Assembly: GCA_916613615.1 (NCBI GenBank)
Contig: OU744724.1
Span: 32,747,607-32,811,606, forward strand
Length of the DNA stretch: 64,000 bases
Direction: 5' to 3'
DNA from: Steromphala cineraria
Lineage: Eukaryota; Mollusca; Gastropoda; Trochida; Trochidae
Part shown: positions 24,337 to 37,400 of the stretch, one piece after another
How the letters are laid out: the number at the start of each line of letters is the position of its first letter
Numbering within the stretch: position 1 is the stretch's first letter
Made by a program: the position numbers and the translations under genes
Notes under the pieces: model-generated
The model's database searches: none
What the model saw: the letters and a program-made list of their open reading frames with translations, nothing else
Told to the model about the DNA's origin: nothing

Positions 24337-26643
24337 CAAATAAGTGTTTTAGCAGATCATAAGTTTATATTCAAAACATTTCAAGTTTATACAGAAAATG
24401 AAAATTGCTATTTCCCCTATCCAAGTTTCCAACCTGTTGAAGCTACTTATTTACAGTAGCTTGTAGGAAGATATTTTGGCCATGATAAAGTAATGTTATG
24501 ACCATGTTATATGCTTTGTATGATAGCTCAATAGGGACACATTAAAGAGTCAATTGAATCAATTTTATTTGGAAACATATTTAGGTCATTGGGCGCCTTC
24601 TCTTCTTACGCCTTTAGCACACATTTTGTATAGTTGAACAGAAATTCATGTATACATGATATGAATTCAAATAACTTATGACAGACAATTCATTAAGTCA
24701 ATTCACTCAATGTAGTATACAGAATATAATAAGATAGTCTTAAATAAAAAACTATATATTTTAAACTTGAAGTAACAATTTTGCTTCGATAACTGCAATA
24801 TTCTTTCTAGCAGGCGTGCAGAATCATTAAATTATCACCAGAGTATATTTTTGTTTTTATTGACCCAATAATAGTAGAACATTATTAAATCCCCTCCTCT
24901 TCCCCAAATCTACTTTATCTTTTTTGAAGTAATGGTTAGGACATATATTCAAATGTAATAGTAATAAGTTGTGTTAAAATACTTTAATATGAAAATTTGG
25001 ATATTAATTGAGACAAACACAAATTTAAAAAAAATTCTCAACAATTTCAAACCTAAAGGTACCTGCATGAAAAACAACAGGACATATAAAATTCACATAA
25101 TCTTCCCAGCATTTTTTTGAAATCATCAAAATGTTTATTGAATTTAAATCGGGTTGTTTTTAATGTTTTAACACTGTTTAGTAACTAATACCATACGATG
25201 AAAGAAAGAAGCGAGTCGGGGAATTACTAATTTACATGACAGTATATCCCAGACGCTCAAGGTATGTGTGTTCCCGAGGAATAGAGTATAAACAGTAAGG
25301 TAACTCCCTTATGGAGAGACCGTGTTTCTGCGAAATCTATTCATAGCCCCTCTGCAGACAAGCTACAAATAACCGAACATACAATACAAAGCATGTTGTA
25401 CTTAAGACTTTGTACATCAAAAACAATCTTAAGATATGATCAGCCCAATGTAAACAATAAATGATCGCATATATGACCCAAAACAAAACCAAAGTTGAAA
25501 AAGGTCACATGGTACATACTTCAACGGAGACATGTTGTCTAACGGCCTGTAGTGAAGCTAATTTATGAGCTTGTTTTAATGAGATTGATCAAATACAACC
25601 TGTTACACTTCACTAGAAGTATCAATATTGTATTTCTCAGTTTCTCTGTATGTTCCTGTGCCCGTACAGTTTAAGTCTAATTGTCGGTAATTTTGTTTGT
25701 CTAATAATGTTAATCACATGTCTTCATTAAACATAGGACTTTTATTGACATCCATCTTTTCTTTGAACAGAAGTCTTATATATAATATGATTGAATCTAG
25801 TTTTGTATAGATAACAATGCTGTATTTCATTACCGATACAACTACAAAATACCTCTCAACCAGATCGGGTATATAGACAGACAGACAGAATTATTTTTGT
25901 CTAATATTAACTACAAATTTACCATGGAAATGATTTTTCATGCTTGCCAACAATTTATTGCAGTTCAAATATATGCATGCATCATTTTAACATATATTTT
26001 ATACTGCATTCACAAACCTATATTTTGTATATGTATCTTTTACTTACTAAATCATTTGACATATAATTTAAGGTGATTTAGAAACAATTTAATCAATATG
26101 ATGTTGACGTCATTTGTCTATACATCAATTAGTACCTGTCAATCAGTGAACAAGATTAATTTTGACATGTAAGTAACATGCATTACTTTGTAATATATAT
26201 ATCAATATTTTTGGTGTTATTCTTAACGAAATTACTTGTGTCACTATTTAAAGTTGACTCAGTAATGTCACTATCCACAATCTATACTAAATTTCTTTAT
26301 TTTTGTAACTCTTGAATACTTCATTTGAAATTTTTTTTCCCCTTTTTATCTAATCGGATTCACGAGTCAAAATTAATTTACGAAAAGCTAATTGAAGATC
26401 AACTAAGTGAATATGTTGTTGTAGTCAAATGGTACTAAAGATTCAATAATTTTAGTTCATTTTAGTTTCCTTCATTAAATACACTAAATAGCCCTTGCTT
26501 AGCTTATACCTACAGGGAAGGAAAATAAAAACATAGTTTGACAACTTTAGGCAAATGTTCGTATGAGTTATAAAGTGAAAAGTGAACTTCATTATGGACA
26601 TCTAACTGATTTAAAACAATGAGAAATTAAATGTTAACCTCTT

Positions 26644-26914
26644 ATGTGTAATCAATGTAGACAGGACATGATCATGACATTTGATAATCATTGTCTCATA
26701 ACTGGAGCCGAAATACTGCGTAGGTTCAATTCGAAAAAGCCAAGCTCTATTTTGGGCAACAACATAAACTTATTTTATTGGATAACGAAACGAAAGTACA
26801 GCGTGTCTGATTTGCCTGTGCATCCTAGATTTGTGTATAAATGGGGCGTTATTCCAGCTCTACCTGAATTTTCTCCAGAAACTTTAGACGTGAAGGGAAC
26901 AAATCATCTAAGGT
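26644..26914 (+). other. ORF ending at a good splice donor, possible upstream exon of the dioxygenase gene
   Basis: A 90-codon frame of unknown similarity ends at CATCTAAG|GTAGGA, a good donor. If joined to the acceptor at 28476/28477 (TTGCAG|GAACC), the frame entering the dioxygenase ATG would carry a TAA immediately upstream. It would then be 5' untranslated sequence, with the 90-codon frame as an overlapping upstream ORF. No recognised domain. It could equally be unrelated. Confidence 0.2.
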
Positions 26915-26973
26915 AGGAAAGGGTGCGAACTGCATTATACTTGTAAAATATTTGATAAATTTGTGAATTTAAA

Positions 26974-27200
26974 TTAATATTTAATTATTTCCTTAGATTC
27001 AAATGTCTGAAACAAAGCAAAGGATGCTTGAAATAACTTAATTATTTTGGGAGAATGGTTAAATTAAATAAAATAAATTATATATATATTTATATTTAAT
27101 TATTTCTTTAGATTCAAATGTCTGAAACAAAGCAAAGGATGCTTGAAATAACTTCATTATTTTGACAGAATGGTTAAATCAAATTAAATAAATTATTTAG
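26974..27200. repeat. Two-copy tandem duplication, 115-bp spacing
   Basis: The block ATTCAAATGTCTGAAACAAA...GGATGCTTGAAATAACTT occurs at 26997 and again at 27112 with few differences. Each is preceded by an acceptor-like pyrimidine tract and TTAG. It lies upstream of the dioxygenase start. Confidence 0.75.
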
Positions 27201-27678
27201 ATATACACAACAGTGATTAAAAAATGTCCAATATTTTGATAAGTTTGTATTGGATAAATTCTTTAGCCATCTAACCACGATTATTCAAACGTTTTAATTT
27301 CCTGTAAATATCGCCATGTATTTAAACAGTTTTTGATAATGTTCATGAACCTTGTTTTGGATAAACATTTCTTTTTCACAAATTTACCTTCACAATTACT
27401 TTAAAAATTCTTTTCATTAACAAAAGTTGAATCATATCCTTATTAATATAAACAATTATTGTATTTACTTAAAGAAGGATATCATTTGAAATAATTGAGG
27501 CTTGTTCGTCAAAGCGTAATGGTTAATGAATCATTATACGTACGCTTCGTACTCATATCATTCACTATGATAAACTTTTGAAATAAATCATGACCAGAAA
27601 TATACAATTAAAATTCAGAAAACAAATTTACATTTCAGGTGTATGTTATTCAGAGTTTTCATCATTACGTTTAGAGTC

Positions 27679-28021
27679 TTAAAGTGGCAGGTGCACGTTT
27701 TTAGGGAAAATATTAGGTGATGTCATGAAACTAACAGTAAATGGTTCCGATTGAAAGACAATGTATTTAAACTAAATGAAGCAGTAATACATCAAATATC
27801 TAATGTAGAGTTCAGCCACTCTATTGTTTTTTCGAAATGAATGAAAGGTGTTCACACAAAAATTGACTTTATGTAAATTGTTTTGATTCTTTCTCTGACT
27901 ATGGATGATTGGTTTGTGAAATAGATGTTTGACACTATCAAAAAAATAAATTTAGCATTAACGTAAAATTATCAGTGAAAAAATATATACAATTTTCAAA
28001 AACGTGCTATTGCCCCTTTAA
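27679..28021 (-). mobile_element. TTAA-bounded MITE, inverted copy
   Basis: Same family as 15901-16244 but reversed. It is bounded by TTAA at 27679 and 28018, with the better-preserved end reading CGTGCTATTGCCCCTTTAA on the plus strand. It lies 70 bp from another copy in the opposite orientation. Confidence 0.75.
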
Positions 28022-28090
28022 GTGGAATGAAGTTCTATTTGTTGAATAAATTCAGAGACAGCAAGTCGGAAGAAGAATTTAGGCTTTAAA

Positions 28091-28444
28091 TTAAAGGAGC
28101 AGTAGCACGTTTTTTGAAAATTTTATATTCTAAAATTTTCACTGATATTTGTAAGTTAATGCTAAATGTATTATTTTGATAGTGTCATATATCTCATTAC
28201 AGAAGCCAATCAGCCATAATCAGGGGCCAAAGTATGAAGATTCACATAAAATCCATTTTTTGTGAACACCTTTAATTCATTTTCTGTAAGAAAAAGGAAT
28301 CGCATGGCTAAACTTGACATCATATATTTGAATTATTACTGCTCCACTTAGTTTAAATACATTGTCTTTCAATTGGAACCATTAATTTTCATTTTCCGGA
28401 CATCACCTTATATTCCCCCTAAAAACGTGCTATTGTCCCTCTAA
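28091..28444 (+). mobile_element. TTAA-bounded MITE just upstream of the first dioxygenase coding exon
   Basis: Same family, plus orientation, starting TTAAAGGAGCAGTAGCACG; the right border has decayed to CTAA. It ends 32 bp before the splice acceptor at 28476, so the branch point of that acceptor may lie in or beside the element. Confidence 0.75.
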
Positions 28445-28484
28445 ACGTATGTCATTATTCGTTGTATTCGTTGCAGGAACCAGC

Positions 28485-31400
28485 ATGTCGGAAAGGAAAA
28501 TCACGTACGCTTCCTACCTGGAGGTAAGCCCTCGTTATAAATCCAAATACGCTTATCATCAAATATCTTATCCATTTGTAGAAAATACTAAGTTTTAAGA
28601 AATGAAATCTGGATTTTTTTATTGGAAACGTTACGAATATATTTTGTTAAAAATCGTCATTCTCTACCAATTGTGCTTTTTCTAATCCCAAGTAATATGG
28701 AAACATGCGAATTGAGTAGTCATAGTGAGAAATGGAAATCATTTGTATGGAATTATATAGTCGTATCAAATTTGAATTAATTTTATATTATAAAAAAATT
28801 TCATATCACTTTTCCAGTAATTTCGTATACTTCTGCAAAAGTTAAAATGAAAAGGATATTACTTTTATTAATACATGAATATCACACAAGGACAGACTCG
28901 AGCTTGCTCTTTTGAACAAAGGGGAATAACTCCAATTTACAATCTATACCATTATCTTTTTAAGATGTTTAAGATGTTTTACAAAGTATAAAAATCGCTT
29001 GTAAATCATTATTTTTCCAAAACACTGGCAAATATGATGTTATATACAAACTTTAATTATAAAACGGGATTTGAATTAACCAAATGCCAATTTTTTTTAT
29101 TATGGTGTATATTGCTACATTAAGCTCCACACAATCTGCGTAACTATTTGATCATGATGAAAATTTAATGAGATTTATCCAAATGTCGGTCGCTCTTTTT
29201 TCCTTCCACATACTTTAGCTATACCGTTCTAAACGGAAAGTGATATTTGTTTTCTGTGAGTTCGAATAATAAAGACGCTTCTCCTGATGTATTACCCTGG
29301 AACAAACCTCTGTATATTTACCATGTAGACGGCCCAGCTCCTGAGCTGCCAGAAGCCAAACACCGACGTTCATGATGAACATCTCTTCATCATAGTGCAT
29401 CAGGGTGAGTACTTAATACTTAGTACTGTCTCTTATTCTGTGCTTTAGTAAACCCAGAAGAGATTTCTTTACAACTAGCAACAGTGTTCGACAGGGTTGT
29501 ATGTTGCCTCCACTGCTTTTTATTCTATTCATTAATAAACTTGCAGAAGATCTTCATCAAAGTAATTCCCAATGCATGTTTGTAAATGAATATATGGTAT
29601 CTATTGTACTCTTGGCCATGTGGTCTTCAATTCTGTATAAAGTGAAATTGCATATATTTTGCATATATAACCCCAACAACACTAGGAATGGCCCTTTAAA
29701 GGGATTTGAAAATATTTTTCGGCGTAAATATAAACTATTCTTTTTACATAGCGCTTTCATTGAACACTTCCTGTCTTAATCTCATCGATCTCCAAATGTA
29801 CTTATCATTTTTTATTTTGATAAGTTTGTATTAAGGGATGTATAGTACAAAAAAAGACGTTTTTATTTTTACAAAATGTGGGACGTGCATGTATGTGAAT
29901 GCATTTCAATCCGTAAAACTCTTCTTATTTTCAGTATTTGAGTTGTGGTTCAAACAGATTCTGCATGACATGGGCTCTCTGAGAAGTATCTTTAATGGCA
30001 AGGTTAGTACAGATATGTTGCAAGTAGTTAAATTTCATGTGAATATATAGAGAATCTCATGCAAGTGTATTCTGATATTTATCAAATCTACAAGTTGATG
30101 AAAGTAGCAAATATCCGACCCTATGTTAGACCATACAGAATAGAAAATATGAAAGTTATATAAGGGCGTCATATATCTTACCCTAAGCTGTAGTATATTG
30201 CATTTATTTAATTTAAATAAGTTAACTGACATGTCTCTTATATTTCGTCAACAGAAAACATTGTCAAATTACAATGCTGAATTGTGAAATGTGAAACTAC
30301 ACTGATTTAGAGTCATTTTCTTGTTCTAGTTTCTAGGAATTCTTATTCACGATAAAATCACGAATGACTGCAACTTGCATATATAAGATTAACTCCTTAC
30401 ATGATAAACTCATTATGTGATTTATTTTCTTAAAGAGAATTACCGTTTTCTAAAAACTGTAATTGTGTGTGTTTCTTTCAGTCTGACTGGAAGAAGATAC
30501 AATTCCACACAGCAATCAACAGACTTCAACGTGTTGTGCAAATGCTGAGGGTAGGTTCATGTATATATTAAATAATTCGTTTTCTTTTGACTGTCATAAT
30601 GTAAATATAAATCAATTTAATTCACAATTTCAAAACATATCGTAATTTTATAATGTCCCCCGCAAAGCTTTGCGGAAGACATTATGTTTTCGGTTCCACC
30701 CGTGGTTCCGTAGTTCCGTGATTCCGTGGTTCCGTGGTTCCGTAACGCTTTCGTTTCCGGACCGTATCTCCAAAAACGTTCAATATTTTTTTTACAAAAC
30801 TTGGTATCTGGTTAGACCTAATGATTAAGTGGTGCCTTTTGATATTTTGGTTATTCTCATTTATTTGTTTTTCTGGTTTCCGTGGAAACAGTTTGAACTT
30901 AGTGCATATCGAGGGTAGGGTCTGTTTCCGGGCCATATCTTCAAAACCTTTCAATATTTTTTTAAACAAAACTTGCTATGTGGTTAGACTTAATGGTGGC
31001 GTGGTGCTTTTAGCTATAGAAGCTTAGTGCATTTTAGGGGGTAGGATCTGTTTCCGGACCATAACTCAAAAACTATTCAATATGTTTTTACAAAATTTGG
31101 TATGAGCTTAGATCTAGTGTTGATGTGGTGCCTTTTGCTATTTTAGATAATCTGAATTTCTGACTTTTTAATGGTTTCCATGGCAACAATTTGAACAATT
31201 TGGGAGAATGTCCATTTCCAAGCTATAGCTCAAAAACTGTTAAATATTGTTTTACTTAACTTGGTACGTAGTAGGATCTAGAAGAGGAGTGGTGCCTTTT
31301 GCTCCTTCGGTTATTCTGAATTTTTGGTGGTTTTTTTTTGGGTTTTCATGGAAACAATTTGAACTAAGCACATATGGGGGTAAGGGTCATTTTCTCAGTG

Positions 31401-34400
31401 ATTAAAAGTTTGTACGGGGAGATCACAGTGCATCACATGCATATATTTCTAGTTTGTAATCATGTGCTTTATATTATCAAAGTGTTGTTCATGATATCCT
31501 TCAAATTATAAAAAAATAGTTAAATCCATAATTCCAAAAACTTTGTTTTATATGATTGGCACTTTTGATTTGACTTGTGTTCACTATGTAAACGACATTA
31601 TTTATATTTGTATAAATTGTTAACTACTATGTTAAAATAAAGACACATTCCGAAGTAGTACGAGTTTAACTTTGACAATTTTATCCCTTAACATAAACAC
31701 CTTAAATCTTGAATCTCTTTTAAGGTTTCAATTTCATCATCATCATCAATAAACTTAAACAATAGACATAATAAGAATATAGAATCTTCGTTAAAGTATA
31801 ATATTATGTCATGTTCCAGCTGATTGTTGAGCAGTTCCATATTCTGGAGACCATGCCTCCCTTGAACTTCGTTGATTACAGGTAAACTAAAATCAGCGTC
31901 ATTTTTATACTGTTGTTTTATAGTAGACTAACATCTAGCCTCAGATGTAATTTTTTCAATATTGACAATATAAATACACAATTACAAGTATGCTCAAAAT
32001 ATCTCCCTGCTGTTCTATAGTAGACTAACATTTAGTCTCAGATGTATCTTTTTCAATATTGACGATATTACTAAACAATTACAGGTATCTTCAAATTTAC
32101 GCCCTGTTGTTCTATGGTAGACAAACATTTAGTCTCAGATGTATCTTTTTCAATATTGACAATATTAATAACTAATTATAGGTATGCTCAAAATTACGCC
32201 CTGTTGTTTTATAGTAGACTAACATTTAGTCTCAGGTGTATCTTTTTCAATATTGACAATATTAATAAACAATTACAGGTATCTTAAAATTTACGCCCTT
32301 CTTGTACTGTTGTTTTATAGTAGACTAACATTTAGTCTCTTAAGAATCTTTTTCAGTATTGACAATATCAATAAACAATGTAATAGGTCACTGTTAAAAG
32401 TTTTCTCGTCATATATGTCATCTGTCATCAAAAAATCATAATATGTATTAAACATAATAATAATGTACAAATGATTGTTTCAATTTTCCCCCGATTATAT
32501 TGTTATTAGGAATTTCATAAAAACTATTCATATGATTTGTAAGTATTATTTTGATAAGAAAACTACATTATAATTTCAGGGACAAGCTAACAGGAGGTTC
32601 AGGGTTTCAGAGTCTACAGTTCCGTCAGATCGAGAAACTGTTCGGGATCCAAGATGTGAGTCTAACTCAAAAATTATTATACGAGCAAGTGTGTAAAACG
32701 GTTTAATAAAACCGATGTAATATTTCTTTGATGGCTAGTTATCACATATGTAAGATGAATATTCGGGTGTAAATCGTATTCAAATCTTGTTCCATTTGAG
32801 TTATTTCTGAATTTTCATATTTGGTCCTCTACAGTGACGTGAAAAAAATATGACGTCATAGGCAATGAAAATTTAATACAAAAATACATACAGAGAAAAT
32901 GGTTGCTTAAGAAACCTAATATGAACGTATTATGTTTCTCCTGTTGTTTTCACCTAACTCGGTTTCTTATAATGGCATCTTCACAGGTGTACATAACGAT
33001 TTGTTATTCTTGGCCGGTTTCGCTTTTGAAAATATTTTTATATTTCTCTCTCGATGAGAAAAACACGACAGACGTCACGAGAAAACGATACATGAATCTG
33101 TTAAGAAACATCTCAATGTCAGCCAGTCTAAGTAAACCTAGCCTCAATATTATCCGTTTCACTCCTATACTGAGTCTAGAAAGGCCTGGTAGAGGGTCGC
33201 GTCAGCCGACCTTTCTTCGACCTATGACCCTCCAACGACATACGTGCGAGGGCAGACTATTGCGGCTTGGTAAATGAGTTCTGATTGGTCAATTCGATAC
33301 GCGACTCTCTACTAAGCCTTTCTAGACTCAGTGTAGGAGTGAAATGGATAATATTGATGCTAGGTTTACTTAGACTACAATGTCAGCATAACGTTTTCCT
33401 ACAAAATAATCTGCATTTCCTTTTTAATGATTATGTTGCTATTGACAGAAGACAAGGCGAGTCTTGAAGTTTCCTTTATATGAAAATAATGAATTCCTTA
33501 ACCAATGATATTTTGACCAACAGGAATCCCGAATGAAATATGACGACAAGACTTATACAGAGAAAATGGACAAATGTGACGGTGATGTACTAGCCGGGTA
33601 CCCAGATCAGGAACATGGAGGCAGCATCTTCGACGTCATTAATGTAAGACACTAACCCTAAATCCTTGAATAATCGTCTACCTTGAAAAATCTACTGGTC
33701 GCAGCCCTCTTTGTAATAAATACTAGCAATCGCCTGCATTGAATAATCGCCTGGCTTGAAAATCTCCTTGTCGCAGGCCTCTTTATAATAAATACTAGTA
33801 ATCGCCTGCCTTGAATAATCGCCTGCCTTGAAAATCTCTTTGTCGCAGGCCTCTTTGTAATAAATACTAGTAATCGTCTGCCTTGAATAATCGCCTGCCT
33901 TGAAAATCTCCTTGTCGCAGCCCTCTTTATAATAAATACTAGTAATCGTCTGCCTTGAATAATCGCCTGCCTTGAAAATCTCTTTGTCGCAGGCCTCTTT
34001 GTAATAAATACTAGTAATCGCCTGCCTTGAATAATCGCCTGCCTTGAAAATCTCCTTGTCGCAGCCCTCTTTATAATAAATACAAGTAATCGTCTGCCTT
34101 GAATAATCGCCTGCCTTGAAAATCTCCTTGTCGCAGGCCTCTTTGTAATAAATACTAGTAATCGCCTGCCTTGAATAATCGCCTGGCTTGAAAATCTCCT
34201 TGTCGCAGCCCTCTTTATAATAAATACTTGTAATCGTCTGCCTTGAATAATCGCCTGCCTTGAAAATCTCTTTGTCGCAGGCCTCTTTGTAATAAATACT
34301 AGTAATCGTCTGCCTTGAATAATCGCCTGCCTTGAAAATCTCCTTGTCGCAGGCCTCTTTATAATAAATACTAGGACTCGCCTGCCTTGAATAATCGCCT

Positions 34401-37400
34401 GCCTTGAAAATCTCCTTGTCGCAGGCCTCTTTATAATAAATACTAGTAATCGCCTGCCTTGAATAATCGCCTGCCTTGAAAATCTCCTTGTCGCAGGCCT
34501 CTTTGTAATAAATACTAGTAATCGCCTGCCTTGAAAAATCGCCTTGCTTGAAAATCTCCTTGTCGCAGCCCTCTTTATAATAAATACTAGTAATCGCCTG
34601 CCTTGAATAATCGCCTGCCTTGAAAATCTCCTTGTCGCAGCCCTCTTTATAATAAATACTAGTAATCGCCTGCCTTGAATAATCGCCTGCCTTGAAAATC
34701 TCCTTGTCGCAGCCCTCTTTATAATAAATACTAGTAATCGCCTGCCTTGAAAAATCGCCTGGCTTGAAAATCTCCTTGTCGCAGCCCTCTTTACAATACA
34801 TACTAGTAATCGCCTGCCTTGAATAATCGCCTGCCTTGAAAATCTCCTTGTCGCAGCCCTCTTTATAATAAATACTAGTAATCGCCTGCCTTGAATAATC
34901 GCCTGGCTTGAAAATCTCCTTGTCGCAGGCCTCTTTGTAATAAATACTAGTAATCGCCTGCCTTGAATAATCGCCTGGCTTGAAAATCTCCTTGTCGCAG
35001 GCCTCTTTATAATAAATACTAGTAATCGCCTGCCTTGAATAATCGCCTGGCTAGAAAATCTCCTTGTCGCAGCCCTCTTTATAATAAATACTAGTAATCG
35101 CCTGCCTTGAATAATCGCCTGCCTTGAAAATCTCCTTGTCGCAGGCCTCTTTATAATAAATACTAGTAATCGCCTGCCTTGAATAATCGCCTGGCTTGAA
35201 AATCTCCTTGTCGCAGGCCTCTTTGTAATAAATACTAGGACTCGCCTGCCTTGAATAATCGCCTGCCTTGAAAATCTCCTTGTCGCAGGCCTCTTTATAA
35301 TAAATACTAGGACTCGCCTGCCTTGAATAATCGCCTGGCTTGAAAATCTCCTTGTCGCAGGCCTCTTTGTAATAAATACTAGTAATCGCATGGCTTGAAT
35401 AATCGCCTGCCTTGAAAATCTCCTTGTCGCAGGCCTCTTTATAATAAATACTAGTAATCGTCTGCCTTGAATAATCGCCTGGCTTGAAAATCTCCTTGTC
35501 GCAGCCCTCTTTGTAATAAATACTAGTAATCGCCTGCCTTGAATAATCGCCTGGCTTGAAAATCTCCTTGTCGCAGGCCTCTTTATAATAAATACTAGTA
35601 ATCGCCTGCCTTGAATAATCGCCTGCCTTGAAAATCTCCTTGTCGCAGGCCTCTTTATAATAAATACTAGGACTCGCCTGCCTTGAATAATCGCCTGCCT
35701 TGAAAATCTCCTTGTCGCAGGCCTCTTTATAATAAATACTAGTAATCGCCTGCCTTGAATAATCGCCTGCCTTGAAAATCTCCTTGTCGCAGGCCTCTTT
35801 GTAATAAATACTAGCAATCGCCTGCCTTGAATAATCGCCTGGCTTGAAAATCTCCTTGTCGCAGCCCTCTTTATAATAAATACTAGCAATCGCCTGCCTT
35901 GAATAATCGCCTGGCTTGAAAATCTCCTTGTCGCAGGCCTCTTTATAATAAATACTAGTAATCGCCTGCCTTGAATAATCGCCTGCCTTGAAAATCTCCT
36001 TGTCGCAGGCCTCTTTGTAATAAATACTAGTAATCGCCTGCCTTGAATAATCGCCTGCCTTGAAAATCTCCTTGTCGCAGGCCTCTTTGTAATAAATACT
36101 AGCAATCGCCTGCCTTGAATAATCGCCTTGCTTGAAAATCTCCTTGTCGCAGGCCTCTTTATAATAAATACTAGTAATCGCCTGCCTTGAATAATCGCCT
36201 GCCTTGAAAATCTCCTTGTCGCAGGCCTCTTTGTAATAAATACTAGTAATCGCCTGCCTTGAATAATCGCCTGCCTTGAAAATCTCTTTGTCGCAGGCCT
36301 CTTTGTAATAAATACTAGTAATCGCCTGCCTTGAATAATCGCCTGCCTTGAAAATCTCCTTGTCGCAGGCCTCTTTATAATAAATACTAGGACTCGCCTG
36401 CCTTGAATAATCGCCTGCCTTGAAAATCTCCTTGTCGCAGGCCTCTTTATAATAAATACTAGTAATCGCCTGCCTTGAATAATCGCCTGCCTTGAAAATC
36501 TCCTTGTCGCAGGCCTCTTTGTAATAAATACTAGTAATCGTCTGCCTTGAATAATCGCCTGCCTTGAAAATCTCCTTGTCGCAGGCCTCTTTGTAATAAA
36601 TACTAGCAATCGCCTGCCTTGAATAATCGCCTGGCTTGAAAATCTCCTTGTCGCAGGCCTCTTTATAATAAATACTAGTAATCGCCTGCCTTGAATAATC
36701 GCCTGCCTTGAAAATCTCCTTGTCGCAGGCCTCTTTATAATAAATACTAGTAATCGCCTGCCTTGAATAATCGCCTGCCTTGAAAATCTCCTTGTCGCAG
36801 CCCTCTTTATAATAAATACTAGGACTCGCCTGCCTTGAATAATCGCCTGCCTTGAAAATCTCCTTGTCGCAGGCCTCTTTATAATAAATACTAGTAATCG
36901 CATGGCTTGAATAATCGCCTGCCTTGAAAATCTCCTTGTCGCAGGCCTCTTTGTAATAAATACTAGCAATCGCCTGCCTTGAATAATCGCCTGGCTTGAA
37001 AATCTCCTTGTCGCAGCCCTCTTTATAATAAATACTAGCAATCGCCTGCCTTGAATAATCGCCTGGCTTGAAAATCTCCTTGTCGCAGCCCTCTTTATAA
37101 TAAATACTAGTAATCGCCTGCCTTGAATAATCGCCTGCCTTGAAAATCTCCTTGTCGCAGGCCTCTTTGTAATAAATACTAGCAATCGCCTGCCTTGAAT
37201 AATCGCCTGGCTTGAAAATCTCCTTGTCGCAGCCCTCTTTATAATAAATACTAGCAATCGCCTGCCTTGAATAATCGCCTGGCTTGAAAATCTCCTTGTC
37301 GCAGCCCTCTTTATAATAAATACTAGTAATCGCCTGCCTTGAATAATCGCCTGCCTTGAAAATCTCCTTGTCGCAGGCCTCTTTGTAATAAATACTAGCA

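Larger units (their letters stand above)
20991..26643. other. Long AT-rich stretch, no gene recognised
   Basis: About 5.6 kb without a credible coding frame. It holds an (AT)n tract near 22083-22104, a symmetric double E-box at 23602-23623 and a retroposon-like piece at 24281-24336. Short ORFs look random. Distal regulatory DNA for the dioxygenase gene could lie here, but nothing seen proves it. Confidence 0.5.
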
